The translations under genes were made by a program, and so were the position numbers. Under the pieces are notes generated by a model, which did not search any database, was not told the origin of the DNA, and worked only from the letters and a program-made list of their open reading frames with translations. A stretch of DNA of 64,000 nucleotides from Crateriforma conspicua (GTDB taxonomy: Bacteria; Planctomycetota; Planctomycetia; Pirellulales; Pirellulaceae), in the NCBI RefSeq assembly GCF_007752935.1, contig NZ_CP036319.1:806001-870000 (forward strand). The letters are read 5' to 3'. Below, one piece after another: positions 1 through 8,215 of this stretch. How positions within the stretch are numbered: position 1 is the stretch's first letter; each line of letters opens with the position of its first letter.

Positions 1-2
1 TG

Positions 3-752
3 AACCGCGACGATCTGAAAGCGCAGTTGGTCCAGTACAGCCGAGACGCGATCGGCGATGTCGAAAGCCAACAGTCCGCCGCCCAGCAGCGGTTGAAGGA
101 CCTGTTTAGTAACGCAGACGATTCGACCACCGCGGCTGTCGCCGCCGGCGGTAACGGCACCCTGTCGACGATGGCCAAGTGGTTGGAAGAGGATTTGAAC
201 CACCACACACCGTCCGAAGACTTGGCACGGATGACGCGGAAGGAAATGGAATTGACCGTCAGCGGCGCGCTGGACGATCGATTCCACCCCGAAATGCGTC
301 GGATGGAACGGCATATCTTGCTGAACATCGTCGACGAAGCCTGGAAGAATCACCTGCTGACGATGGACCATTTACGCAGCAGCGTCGGCTTGAAAGGCTA
401 TGCCCAAATGGATCCCAAGGTCGAATACAAACGCGAAGGCATGCGTTTGTTCGACGCCATGTGGGAAAACATCGGCGAACGAGTCACCGACTTGATCTTC
501 CGCATGGAGTCGTTCAACGAAGACTTCATCCGCAGCACTTGGGTCGATGCACGCACGGCCAAGGAATCCGCACCCGCCCCGCAAAGCCAAGCCCAGGAAG
601 TGGCCCAGCAAAGCAATGAATCCGGCGGCGGCGAAGATTCGAAAGCCGAACCGATCCGCCGGCAAGGTCCGCGGATCGGTCGAAACGATCCGTGCCCCTG
701 TGGAAGCGGAAAGAAGTACAAGTCGTGCTGCATGCGGAAGACCGTCGAATAA
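3..752 (+). CDS. secA: Protein translocase subunit SecA, C-terminal part (5' end outside window)
   Basis: SecA is the ATPase motor that pushes preproteins through SecYEG at the inner membrane. Only about the last 249 residues are here; the reading frame is open from base 3, so the ATPase domains lie upstream. The segment around bases 340-430 ([12 protein letters not shown], then [15 protein letters not shown]) is the well-conserved helical scaffold/wing sequence of SecA. The tail is a variable Ala/Gln/Ser-rich linker ending in a SEC-C zinc-binding motif, [13 protein letters not shown], which binds SecB or ribosomes in other bacteria. The stop is followed by a perfect inverted repeat. Identification is secure; only the N-terminus is missing. 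Confidence 0.97.
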   Translation, partial: NRDDLKAQLVQYSRDAIGDVESQQSAAQQRLKDLFSNADDSTTAAVAAGGNGTLSTMAKWLEEDLNHHTPSEDLARMTRKEMELTVSGALDDRFHPEMRRMERHILLNIVDEAWKNHLLTMDHLRSSVGLKGYAQMDPKVEYKREGMRLFDAMWENIGERVTDLIFRMESFNEDFIRSTWVDARTAKESAPAPQSQAQEVAQQSNESGGGEDSKAEPIRRQGPRIGRNDPCPCGSGKKYKSCCMRKTVE

Positions 753-774
753 TCAGGCACGCACGACATCAATG

Positions 775-805
775 ATTCCGGTGGCTGACATGTAGCCACC
801 GGAAT
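775..805 (+). terminator. Stem-loop after secA
   Basis: A perfect 12-bp inverted repeat (ATTCCGGTGGCT / AGCCACCGGAAT) with a 7-nt loop begins 22 nt after the secA stop and ends 20 nt before the waaA start. There is no T-run on either side, so it may be a transcript-stabilising hairpin or weak terminator rather than a classic intrinsic terminator. Confidence 0.5.
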
Positions 806-825
806 TCGATCACGGATGATGTTCC

Positions 826-2124
826 ATGTTCGCCAATTTCGTCTATTTGTTGATGCTGGCGTTGGCGTCGCCGTGGATCTTGTATCGCGTCATTGCTCAT
901 GGTCGGTACCGACGTGGCGGGCGACAGAAACTGTTTGGATTATCACCCGGCGATGCCAAACGATTGCGCGGCGATGACAAGCCGTGCATTTGGTTTCATG
1001 CCGTTAGCGTTGGCGAAGTCAATTTGCTGTCCAGCCTGGTGCCCGCGGTTCAGGACGCGTTGCCACCGTTCCGCATGCTGGTCAGCACGTCCACGGATAC
1101 CGGATTCGACTTGGCGGTGGACCGTTTCGGAGCGGACCGTGTGTTCTTTTGTCCGCTGGATTTTTCCTGGGCGGTGAAGTCGACGATCCGCCGATTGCGT
1201 CCTCAAATGTTGGTGTTGACGGAGCTGGAGCTTTGGCCCAACTTGATCCGGTGCAGCGAAAAACTGGGCGTGCCCGTTGCGGTCGTCAACGGCCGGCTGA
1301 GTGCGACCAGCGCTCGTCGCTATCAACAGTTCAGCTGGTTTTTGAGACTCACGTTCCAGCGTATCGACTGGTTGGGAGCACAAGACGAATCCGCGGCCCA
1401 GCGTTTTCGTGATTGTGGATGTTCGGAAGTGGATGTCACCGGTTCGCTTAAGTTCGATGGTGCGCCGGATAACCGTGACGATCCCAGGGTGCTAGCGCTG
1501 GCGGATTGGGCCGGCGTCGCGCCCTGGCAACGAGTGTGGTGCGTCGGCAGTACGCAGGCCGGTGAAGAAGCGATGGCCTTGGCGGTGTACCAAGATCTTG
1601 CACCGAAGCACCCCGAGCTACGTTTGATCTTGGTTCCGCGTCATCAACAACGATTCGACGAAGTCGCCCAGCTAGTCGAAGATTCGGGGCTTTCATTGCG
1701 GCGACGCAGTCGATCGTCCGATGCCGTATCCGATGCCTGGGATGCCGATACCGTCATCCTGGTGGATACCATCGGCGAATTACGCCAGTGGTGGGGCGTC
1801 AGCCAGATTGCGACGGTTGGTGGCAGCTTTGGTGATCGTGGTGGTCAAAACATGCTGGAACCGGCCGGCTATGGGTGCGCCGTTTCTTTCGGACCGAATA
1901 CTAAGAATTTTGCAGCGATCGCAGGCGGATTGTTGAAAGTCCAAGGGGCCGTGCGTGTTCAGGACGAAAAAGAATTGAACCAATTCGTTCGGCGGTGTCT
2001 GGATGACGTGCCGTCGGCTGATCGCTTGGGCATCAACGCGCGTCAGTACGTGGCCCAGCATCAGGGGGCGACCGGCCGAACCGTGGATGCAATGAAACGC
2101 CTGCTGCAGCTTCGGGCTGGCTAA
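826..2124 (+). CDS. waaA: 3-deoxy-D-manno-octulosonic acid (Kdo) transferase
   Basis: A GT30-family inner-membrane glycosyltransferase that moves Kdo from CMP-Kdo onto the lipid A precursor. The 432-residue length is normal for the family. Residues 5-22 form the N-terminal membrane anchor. HAVSVGEVN, with the likely catalytic base Glu64, matches the family's SVGE signature. The C-terminal Rossmann half contains VDTIGEL and GGSFGDRGGQNMLEP, typical of the CMP-Kdo binding region. The gene stands alone between secA and a strong hairpin. Its presence, with lpxD and lpxI later in the window, implies that this bacterium makes Kdo-lipid A. The acceptor and the number of Kdo residues added cannot be read from the sequence. 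Confidence 0.95.
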   Translation: MFANFVYLLMLALASPWILYRVIAHGRYRRGGRQKLFGLSPGDAKRLRGDDKPCIWFHAVSVGEVNLLSSLVPAVQDALPPFRMLVSTSTDTGFDLAVDRFGADRVFFCPLDFSWAVKSTIRRLRPQMLVLTELELWPNLIRCSEKLGVPVAVVNGRLSATSARRYQQFSWFLRLTFQRIDWLGAQDESAAQRFRDCGCSEVDVTGSLKFDGAPDNRDDPRVLALADWAGVAPWQRVWCVGSTQAGEEAMALAVYQDLAPKHPELRLILVPRHQQRFDEVAQLVEDSGLSLRRRSRSSDAVSDAWDADTVILVDTIGELRQWWGVSQIATVGGSFGDRGGQNMLEPAGYGCAVSFGPNTKNFAAIAGGLLKVQGAVRVQDEKELNQFVRRCLDDVPSADRLGINARQYVAQHQGATGRTVDAMKRLLQLRAG

Positions 2125-2186
2125 TTCTTGGGTGGCCACAACGATCGCCCAATGCACGCGAACGGCGGCCTGGGGAGTGCAGAAAA

Positions 2187-2220
2187 ATGGCCTGGCAACC
2201 GGTAACGATTGCCAGGCCAT
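2187..2220 (+). terminator. Probable terminator hairpin after waaA
   Basis: A perfect 12-bp stem (ATGGCCTGGCAA / TTGCCAGGCCAT) with a 10-nt loop lies 62 nt after the waaA stop. It is preceded by an A-run (AAAAA at 2183-2187), which would act as the T-run for transcription from the opposite strand. It could therefore serve either the forward waaA transcript or the reverse-strand gene ending at 2386. Confidence 0.5.
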
Positions 2221-2236
2221 CGATCAAACCATAGCA

Positions 2237-2267
2237 GGACAGACACTCACCCAATGAGTGTCTGTCC
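2237..2267. repeat. 13-bp perfect palindrome, REP-like
   Basis: GGACAGACACTCA and its exact complement TGAGTGTCTGTCC flank a 5-nt loop (CCCAA). It lies 16 nt after the preceding hairpin, in the gap between the converging waaA and Gly-rich protein genes. The GGACAGACACT core resembles short dispersed palindromes found in intergenic regions of many bacteria. A REP-like identity is inference, since only one copy is visible in this window. Confidence 0.45.
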
Positions 2268-2385
2268 CTATCGGCGTCGTCGGAGCGTACGAGCGACAAC
2301 CGAGTGCGGTTTGTTTTTTTGCCGGACGCTTTTTGCCGCGTCCGGCGTAAAGCCGCGGGACGACACTGTCCGTGGGGAATCTCAA

Positions 2386-3255
2386 TTACTCGGGTCGGCC
2401 ACCGCCATCGCGTCCGCCACGGCCACCGCCGTCGCGTCCGCCACGACCACCTCCGGGTCCGCCACCGGGGCCACCGAATCCGCCGCGGCCACCGCCGAAT
2501 CCGCCACGGCGTTCGGGCATTTCAAAAGGCTTGCCCTTCATTTCTTCGAATTTTTTCTTTTGCTCGCTGGTCAGCACGGCAAGGGTTTCGGTTTCCAGCT
2601 TTTCTTGCATGCCGGCAAAGGCTTCCTGCATCGCTTCACGCATCTTGTCGCGATCACCCGATTCACGGGCTTCGGCAATCTTTTCCTGGATGCCGTCACG
2701 CAAATTTTCGCCGACCTTGCGGATCTTTTCCTTTTGCTCGTCGCTCAAACCCAGTTCTTTGACAACTTCAGCGTCACGCAGTGCGTTGATGCCTTGGGCT
2801 TGGATGTTGATCTGCTTCAGGCGGTCGTACTGCTCGGGAAACAGGACTTCTTCCAGTTGCTCGCGAGTCTTCTTTTCCGCCTTTTCACGCATTTCTTGCA
2901 TCTTGGCGAAGGCCTCTTGGCGCTCCTCATCGCTCATGTCGCGGAAATTGGGCATGTCGCCACGCATTTCTTCCGCGATGTCACGGCCGACCTTTTCCAG
3001 CGTTTGGACCTGATCGTCCATCAGATCCAGTTCGCTGCGAACTTCATCGATTCGCAGCAGTTGCAGCATTCCGCCGCCGCCGCCGGGACCGCCACCACGA
3101 CCGCCAAAACCGCCGGGGCCTCCCGGACCGCCGCCACGGCCTCCGAAACCGCCACCGCCGCGGCCGCCACGTCCGCCTTGGGCCGAAACATCAGATGCGA
3201 TCAATGCCATCACAGCAACGCACAGGACCAAGGCGGTCAGACGCGTCAATTTCAT
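2386..3255 (-). CDS. Secreted Gly/Arg-rich protein with LTxxQ (Spy/CpxP-like) helical core
   Basis: A predicted 289-residue exported protein. With the start at 3255, residues 1-25 (MKLTRLTALVLCVAVMALIA, then SDVSA) are a classic signal peptide. An in-frame ATG at 3285 would only lengthen the n-region. A Gly/Arg-rich low-complexity block follows (repeats of GGRGG and GGPGG). Then comes a charged all-helical core of about 170 residues with repeated LxxEQ/LTSEQKKKFEEM elements, as in the LTxxQ/Spy metal or chaperone family. A second Gly/Arg/Asp-rich tail ends the protein. The low-complexity ends make opposite-strand reading frames look long, but those lack any family features. The function is not known. 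Confidence 0.75.
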   Translation of the reverse strand: MKLTRLTALVLCVAVMALIASDVSAQGGRGGRGGGGFGGRGGGPGGPGGFGGRGGGPGGGGGMLQLLRIDEVRSELDLMDDQVQTLEKVGRDIAEEMRGDMPNFRDMSDEERQEAFAKMQEMREKAEKKTREQLEEVLFPEQYDRLKQINIQAQGINALRDAEVVKELGLSDEQKEKIRKVGENLRDGIQEKIAEARESGDRDKMREAMQEAFAGMQEKLETETLAVLTSEQKKKFEEMKGKPFEMPERRGGFGGGRGGFGGPGGGPGGGRGGRDGGGRGGRDGGGRPE

Positions 3256-3539
3256 CGTTTGGGAACTCGTGTTGAGAGTTGACATGAAGAGAAGACGATC
3301 GCGTGCGTGGGATGCACGAAATTGGCCCACGCCCGCTCGCGTTACTCTCATTCAAACCACGCCAGCCGCACAGGGTTTCGCGGATGCGAGGGATCACCGC
3401 GGCAAAATTTTTCAAGATCTTGCTTGCCGCGTCTCTACAGTCTGCCGATTCGCGAATGCCGACGCCTGTCACGGGGGGCGCCCCTCAGGCCACTGAACTT
3501 CCTATTGTCTGTTAACAATCCAAAAAAGGAACCGAAACG

Positions 3540-4043
3540 ATGAAGCGTTTCATGCTGACCCTGGCCGCCCTGATGATCGTTCCCGCCGTCGCCAAAGCCG
3601 ACGATCACAAGAGCGGTGAACACGCACAGAAGAACATTGTCGAAACCGCCGTTGGTGCCGACGGCTTCAAGACCCTGGTCGCCGCCGTCAAGGCGGGGGG
3701 ATTGGTCGAAACCCTGAGCGGTGAAGGCCCGTTCACGGTCTTCGCACCGACCGACGACGCGTTCGGCAAGCTGCCCAAGGGAACCTTGGAAACCTTGCTG
3801 AAGCCCGAGAATAAGGACCAACTGGTCGCAATTCTGAAATATCACGTCGTTGCCGCAAAGGTCCCGGCCGCCAAGGTTGTGAAGTTGGATTCGGCGAAGA
3901 CCTTGAACGGAAACGTCAAGATCGAAGTCACCGACGAAGGTGTGATCCTGAACGACAAAGTCAAGGTCGTGAAGACCGACATCATGTGCAGCAATGGCGT
4001 GATCCACGTCATCGACGCGGTCCTGCTGCCCTCCAAGGACTGA
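3540..4043 (+). CDS. Secreted fasciclin (FAS1) domain protein
   Basis: A 167-residue exported protein made of a signal peptide (about residues 1-20, ending AKA-DD) and a single FAS1 domain. Both FAS1 signature regions are present: FTVFAPTDDAFGKLPKGTLE (H1 box), and IHVIDAVLLPS at the C-terminus (H2 box), with the YH motif in LKYHVV between. FAS1 domains mediate adhesion or carbohydrate/protein binding outside the cell; the partner here is unknown. The start is well supported, with an AAGGA ribosome site about 10 nt upstream. A strong intrinsic terminator follows, so it is probably a single-gene transcript. It resembles the MPB70/Nex18-type stand-alone bacterial FAS1 proteins. Confidence 0.93.
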   Translation: MKRFMLTLAALMIVPAVAKADDHKSGEHAQKNIVETAVGADGFKTLVAAVKAGGLVETLSGEGPFTVFAPTDDAFGKLPKGTLETLLKPENKDQLVAILKYHVVAAKVPAAKVVKLDSAKTLNGNVKIEVTDEGVILNDKVKVVKTDIMCSNGVIHVIDAVLLPSKD

Positions 4044-4111
4044 TCGCCGACCGGCATGTTGGACGATTCCAACTTTGGTTGACGTCAGCCCAACATGAAT
4101 CGATCTCAAAG

Positions 4112-4146
4112 CGGCCCCGGCAGTGTTCACTGCAGGGGCCGTTTTT
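4112..4146 (+). terminator. Intrinsic terminator of the fasciclin gene
   Basis: A long GC-rich hairpin (CGGCCCC ... GGGGCCG at 4112-4118/4135-4141, with an inner GCAGTG/CACTGC stem) is followed directly by five T residues. It lies about 70 nt after the fasciclin stop codon. This is the clearest rho-independent terminator in the window. Confidence 0.85.
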
Positions 4147-4249
4147 CGTAGGTAAAGTGATCGCGAAACGCTCGTCGATCATTGCGTGTTGATGATGCCG
4201 CAATGATCAATGGCTCGGGAAAGTCTTCCGTTTCTGTCATCCGAACCGT

Positions 4250-5008
4250 TTAGGAATCAGATGTCAGTTCATCCAAGTAGGGGATGACGTCGTCATGATA
4301 GGTGAAGCCCGCTGTGTCTCCGGTGTCGACGAATTTCTTCAACAGCTTGCCGTCGGCCCCGTAGACGAACACGGCGGGAATCGACGGAATGTCAATGGCT
4401 TGGAAAACGGTGTCGCTTGCTGTTTCGCACAGATAGCTTTCGAACGTTGCATCCAGGGCCGTTAGAACGGCGCGGATTTTGGGCTCATAGGTTTCCGGTG
4501 GTTTGGTCAGACGTCCATCGAAGTCGACGGCGATGGCAACGAAGTCAAATTCATCGTCTCGTTCCCTGGCCAACTCCGCCAGCGCCGGCAGTTCTCTCAA
4601 ACAAGGTTCGCAAGACAGGGACCAGAAATCGACCACGGTGATCTTGCCGCCGGTTTGAATTCGTTTCTCGATTGCCGGCCATGGCTCGTACCGGATCTCC
4701 GGTTCGCTTTTCTTGGCGGACGCCGTTTCGTCGCGGGCGGCGGGCTCGGCCACCGTCTTCGAGGCGTCGGTTGCCGATTCAGTGTTCGCAACAGATTCAC
4801 TGGTCGATTTGTTGTCGGCGGTCCCGTCGCCGACCCCTTGGCCACACCCAGCGGCCAGCATCGTCATGCCACACCAGGCCAAAAAGATTCTCCGCGACCT
4901 GCCAAGAACTGTTTGCGATCGACGAATGGCCACTGGATCAACATTTCCGGGTTGATCATGACCCGTTGAAGCTGGAAAACCAGAAATCGTCTGCGTGGAT
5001 TTGTTCAT
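4250..5008 (-). CDS. Thioredoxin-like (TlpA/ResA-type) lipoprotein
   Basis: A predicted membrane-anchored thiol-disulfide oxidoreductase of 252 residues when started at 5008. After a long N-terminal segment with an RR-rich stretch, the hydrophobic run FLAWCGMTMLAAGC ends in a lipobox (LAAGC, Cys55). A Ser/Thr/Ala-rich linker follows (about 56-100), then a thioredoxin fold. The active site is WSLSCEPC (Cys133 and Cys136), and IPSIPAVFVYG carries the cis-Pro region. TlpA-type proteins reduce apocytochrome or copper-site cysteines. That would suit a genome rich in CxxCH proteins, but the link is inference. An ATG at 5059 would add 17 residues. The 40 residues before the hydrophobic core are unusually long for a lipoprotein signal. 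Confidence 0.85.
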   Translation of the reverse strand: MNKSTQTISGFPASTGHDQPGNVDPVAIRRSQTVLGRSRRIFLAWCGMTMLAAGCGQGVGDGTADNKSTSESVANTESATDASKTVAEPAARDETASAKKSEPEIRYEPWPAIEKRIQTGGKITVVDFWSLSCEPCLRELPALAELARERDDEFDFVAIAVDFDGRLTKPPETYEPKIRAVLTALDATFESYLCETASDTVFQAIDIPSIPAVFVYGADGKLLKKFVDTGDTAGFTYHDDVIPYLDELTSDS

Positions 5009-5159
5009 CGGTTCACTGATAGGAGTGCGAGGAAGGAGGTTGGACGCCATTGCCGGCAATCCTGTCGATGGCCGGTCGATGCGTGGGGCGGAAATGGATC
5101 GATGTTCAGCCCGGGAGACGATCGATTAGATTAGGGGGAACTGCGAGGCGTCACAAAGC

Positions 5160-5894
5160 GTGTCGGATCGTGCCGTTTGGATCAACGCGTCACCGGATGA
5201 CGCGGACCGAGCTTTCGACCCCATGATCGACTCTATGACCAGCCTTCCGCCAGGCCCGCCGGCCGATTCCGACCCCACGTCGATGTCGACGGCCCAGTTG
5301 TTAGTGGCGTCCCAGCGAGGTGACAACGAAGCGTTCGGTCGATTGTTGGATCAGTACCGTGGTTACCTGTTGATGTTGGCTCATCGTTATTTGTCGGAAC
5401 GATTGCGACGACGGATCGACCCGCTGGACTTGGTCCAGTGGACGTACCTGGAAGCCAAACGGGATCTGCATCAGTTTCGTGGCACGACGCCGGCGGAATT
5501 TGCCGCATGGTTGCGTGGCATGTTGAAACACAACGTGGCGTCGGCGGTCACGCGGCACGTGACGACACAAAAAAGATCGCTGAAACGCGAAGTTACCGTT
5601 GGCGATTTGAAGCAAGGGTCCGATGCCGCGTGGATCCAACAGATGCCGGGCAGCACCACCAGTCCCAGCGGTGTGGCGATCCGGGGCGAAGCGGTCTTGG
5701 AATTGTTAAACGCGTTGCACAGCTTGCCGGAAACACAAGCCGAAGCGATTCGTTTGCGGTATATGGAAGGCTTGCCGCTTTCGCAGATCACCGAACGCAT
5801 GGGAAAATCTGAAACCGCCGTCGCCGGTTTGTTAAAGCGTGGCTTGCGCAAGCTGCGCGATCATTTTCAATCGCAAAGTAGTCCCTGGTGGTGA
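5160..5894 (+). CDS. ECF-type RNA polymerase sigma factor
   Basis: A 244-residue sigma-70 family protein of the planctomycete ECF type. Region 2 is seen in LLVASQRGDNEAFGRLLDQY and the following RRRIDPLDLVQWTYLEA. Region 4, with its helix-turn-helix, is LPETQAEAIRLRYMEGLPLS, then ITERMGKSETAVAGLLKRGL. The reading frame opens with GTG at 5160; several ATGs up to about 5285 are equally plausible starts, because the first 40 residues are not conserved sigma sequence. The stop is only 6 nt before the next gene, a Ser/Thr kinase. Such sigma factor-kinase pairs are common in planctomycetes, where the kinase is thought to control the sigma factor. No anti-sigma factor is adjacent. Confidence 0.92.
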   Translation: MSDRAVWINASPDDADRAFDPMIDSMTSLPPGPPADSDPTSMSTAQLLVASQRGDNEAFGRLLDQYRGYLLMLAHRYLSERLRRRIDPLDLVQWTYLEAKRDLHQFRGTTPAEFAAWLRGMLKHNVASAVTRHVTTQKRSLKREVTVGDLKQGSDAAWIQQMPGSTTSPSGVAIRGEAVLELLNALHSLPETQAEAIRLRYMEGLPLSQITERMGKSETAVAGLLKRGLRKLRDHFQSQSSPWW

Positions 5895-5900
5895 TTCGTT

Positions 5901-8063
5901 TTGTCTGACATCGACCAGCACGATGATCGTTTGGACGAAGCCTTTGCGGCGTACCTGCGCAGTTGCGATTCGGGTGAAATCGGCAGCCGCGAGGAATTCT
6001 TAAATCAGTTCCCCGACATCGCTGACGAACTGCGTGAACTGATGGACGTGGCCGATTCCTTCGGGCGATTCGGCGGGCAGACTTCGCAACCAAAGGTCGT
6101 CAACCCGATCGCCGAAACCGTCAACCTGTCGGTCGCCGACCAGAACGATTCGATCGCGGACCCGGCCGCCACGTTGCCGATGGCGAATCGCGGACACGGT
6201 GATCCCGGTCCGACGTTACCGTTTGACTTGGGTGATTACCTGCTGAAAAAGGTGATCGGCCGCGGCGGTATGGGGGTTGTCTATTTGGCGCAGCAAAAGG
6301 ATTTGCAGCGTGATGTCGCGGTGAAGATGATTCGAAGTGGCATTTTGGCCGACGAATCGGAGGTTCGACGGTTCTATACCGAAGCCCAGGCCGCCGCGCG
6401 GTTGCGGCACCCGGGGATTGTCGCGGTGTACCAATTCGGGCGCCGTGCCGGTCACCATTTCTTTTCAATGGAGTTCATCGAAGGAACGAATTTGCAAAGC
6501 CAGGTGGCCAAGGGGCCGATGGATTTCCAGCTGGCCGCACGCTATGTCCGCGATGTGGCACGCGCCATCGCGCATGCCCACGACAACGGCGTGCTGCATC
6601 GTGACCTGAAACCGGCAAATGTGCTGATCGATCCCGACGACCGCGTTCATGTGACCGACTTTGGTTTGGCCAAAACTGCCGACGCCGATGGTGGGATGAC
6701 GGGCAGCGGTACCGCCGTCGGAACGCCCCATTACATGGCGCCCGAACAAGCCGGCGGTCACAGCGATCGTGCAAACCCCCAAAGCGATGTCTATTCGCTG
6801 GGGGCCATCCTGTTCGCATGCATCACCGGGCGTCCGCCCATCGTCGGCGACACCGTGATGCAGACATTGATTCGTGTGGTGCACGACCCCGCGCCGGCCC
6901 TTCGTTCGATTCGGGGGGACGCCCCGGCGGATTTGGAAACCATCGTCGCGAAGTGTCTGGAAAAACAACCGGGCAAGCGTTACTCGGGGGCCCAAGCGTT
7001 GGCCAGTGATCTGCAGGCCTATTTGGACGGCCAGCCCATCGCCGCCCGACCCCGGTGGTTGTTGACCAAGGCATGGCACTGGATCGAAGGTGTTCCGGTG
7101 GTTGCCGCGATCATGGGACGTCGACGTTTTCATACCACCGACCAACATCGCCGACTGCAAACGGCGATGTTGACCCTGATGATGTTCATGCCGGTGTTCG
7201 TCGTTGGGCTTGCCTGGTGGCGACACCATTTACGGCATTCGATGCCGGACCAGGTGGTGTTGGCCGGTGGCATGACCGACGGCGTCTATACGGATGTGTC
7301 CAATCGAATTGCACGGAGACTGGCTTCGTCCGTGGGGATCCAAACCCAGGTCGTCCCCACGGGCGGAAGTCTGGAAAACCAACAGCGACTGGTACGCGGC
7401 GAAGTCAGCATGGCACCCTTGCAGGCGTCTGCGGTTTCCGGGGACCCACTGTGTGTCATTGCACCGTTGTTTTACGAAGTGGTCCACGTGATGGTGCGTC
7501 GCGATAGCGGCATCCAAACACTTGACGACTTTGCCGGTCATCGTGTCGCGGTCGGTCCCAAAGCCAGTGGGTCACGTGTTGCCGCGGAGATGGTTTTCGA
7601 TTCGCTGGGCTATGGATTGGATGACCCGCAACGTGATTTCACGCCTTGGTACGAATTGCGTACCGACTTGAATGTCGACATCGCCGTTGTTTGCATGGGG
7701 CGTGGCAACCGAGTGGTGCGGCGCTGGTTGCAATCGGGGCAATGGCGGTTGATGGAGGTTCCACGTGCGGATGATATTTCGCTGGAACACCCAACCTTGC
7801 GACCGATGCGGATCACTGCGGCAGACTATCAGGGATGTGATTTGCCCGATTCCGGCGTTCGGACGGTTGGTACGATGGCTTTCCTGGCCACACAAATCGA
7901 TGCACCGGATCCACTGATCCTGCAAACGTTAGAAGTACTGTACGAGCCACCGTTGTTGGTCCCCGGGATGATCCACTTGAGCCAGACGACGGAATGGCAG
8001 GGGTTATCGTTTCATCCCGCTGCCCGCCGCTTCTTCGAAAGCAAAGCCGTTGCGGCTGATTGA
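5901..8063 (+). CDS. Transmembrane Ser/Thr protein kinase fused to a TAXI-type solute-binding domain
   Basis: A 720-residue predicted receptor kinase with a TTG start, six nt after the sigma gene. Residues 1-110 are an acidic N-terminal region. Residues 111-380 are a Hanks-type kinase: glycine loop GRGGMGVVY (120-128), Lys142, HRDLKPAN with Asp235, DFG 253-255, and APEQ. The catalytic residues are intact. Residues 421-440 form the single membrane span. From about 450 to 715 the protein matches the TAXI/NMT1 periplasmic-binding fold: LAGGMTDGVYTDVSNRIARR, the VPTGGS segment, then TLDDFAGHRVAVGPKASGSR. TAXI proteins normally bind small organic acids or amino acids for TRAP transporters. Here the domain is likely an extracytoplasmic ligand sensor for the kinase; ligand and substrate are unknown. 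Confidence 0.9.
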   Translation: MSDIDQHDDRLDEAFAAYLRSCDSGEIGSREEFLNQFPDIADELRELMDVADSFGRFGGQTSQPKVVNPIAETVNLSVADQNDSIADPAATLPMANRGHGDPGPTLPFDLGDYLLKKVIGRGGMGVVYLAQQKDLQRDVAVKMIRSGILADESEVRRFYTEAQAAARLRHPGIVAVYQFGRRAGHHFFSMEFIEGTNLQSQVAKGPMDFQLAARYVRDVARAIAHAHDNGVLHRDLKPANVLIDPDDRVHVTDFGLAKTADADGGMTGSGTAVGTPHYMAPEQAGGHSDRANPQSDVYSLGAILFACITGRPPIVGDTVMQTLIRVVHDPAPALRSIRGDAPADLETIVAKCLEKQPGKRYSGAQALASDLQAYLDGQPIAARPRWLLTKAWHWIEGVPVVAAIMGRRRFHTTDQHRRLQTAMLTLMMFMPVFVVGLAWWRHHLRHSMPDQVVLAGGMTDGVYTDVSNRIARRLASSVGIQTQVVPTGGSLENQQRLVRGEVSMAPLQASAVSGDPLCVIAPLFYEVVHVMVRRDSGIQTLDDFAGHRVAVGPKASGSRVAAEMVFDSLGYGLDDPQRDFTPWYELRTDLNVDIAVVCMGRGNRVVRRWLQSGQWRLMEVPRADDISLEHPTLRPMRITAADYQGCDLPDSGVRTVGTMAFLATQIDAPDPLILQTLEVLYEPPLLVPGMIHLSQTTEWQGLSFHPAARRFFESKAVAAD

Positions 8064-8215
8064 ATCCATACAAGCCGTAAAGTCGTCAACTTCTTTGGGC
8101 GAAGCGGACTTTCCATGGCAATGAGCCTGGCGCTGATCGACCGTCTGTCTCAGCAAACCTAGGGTTCGGTAACTGTTGTTCCGATTCCCCTGACGTTTGT
8201 TTGCTGTTCCCGTTG

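Noticed and set aside
2209-3282. Long forward-strand frame opposite the Gly-rich protein gene
   Set aside because: It is a mirror of the low-complexity repeats on the other strand; its residues are runs of Ser/Thr/Ala/His with no family motif, while the reverse strand has a signal peptide and a helical core.
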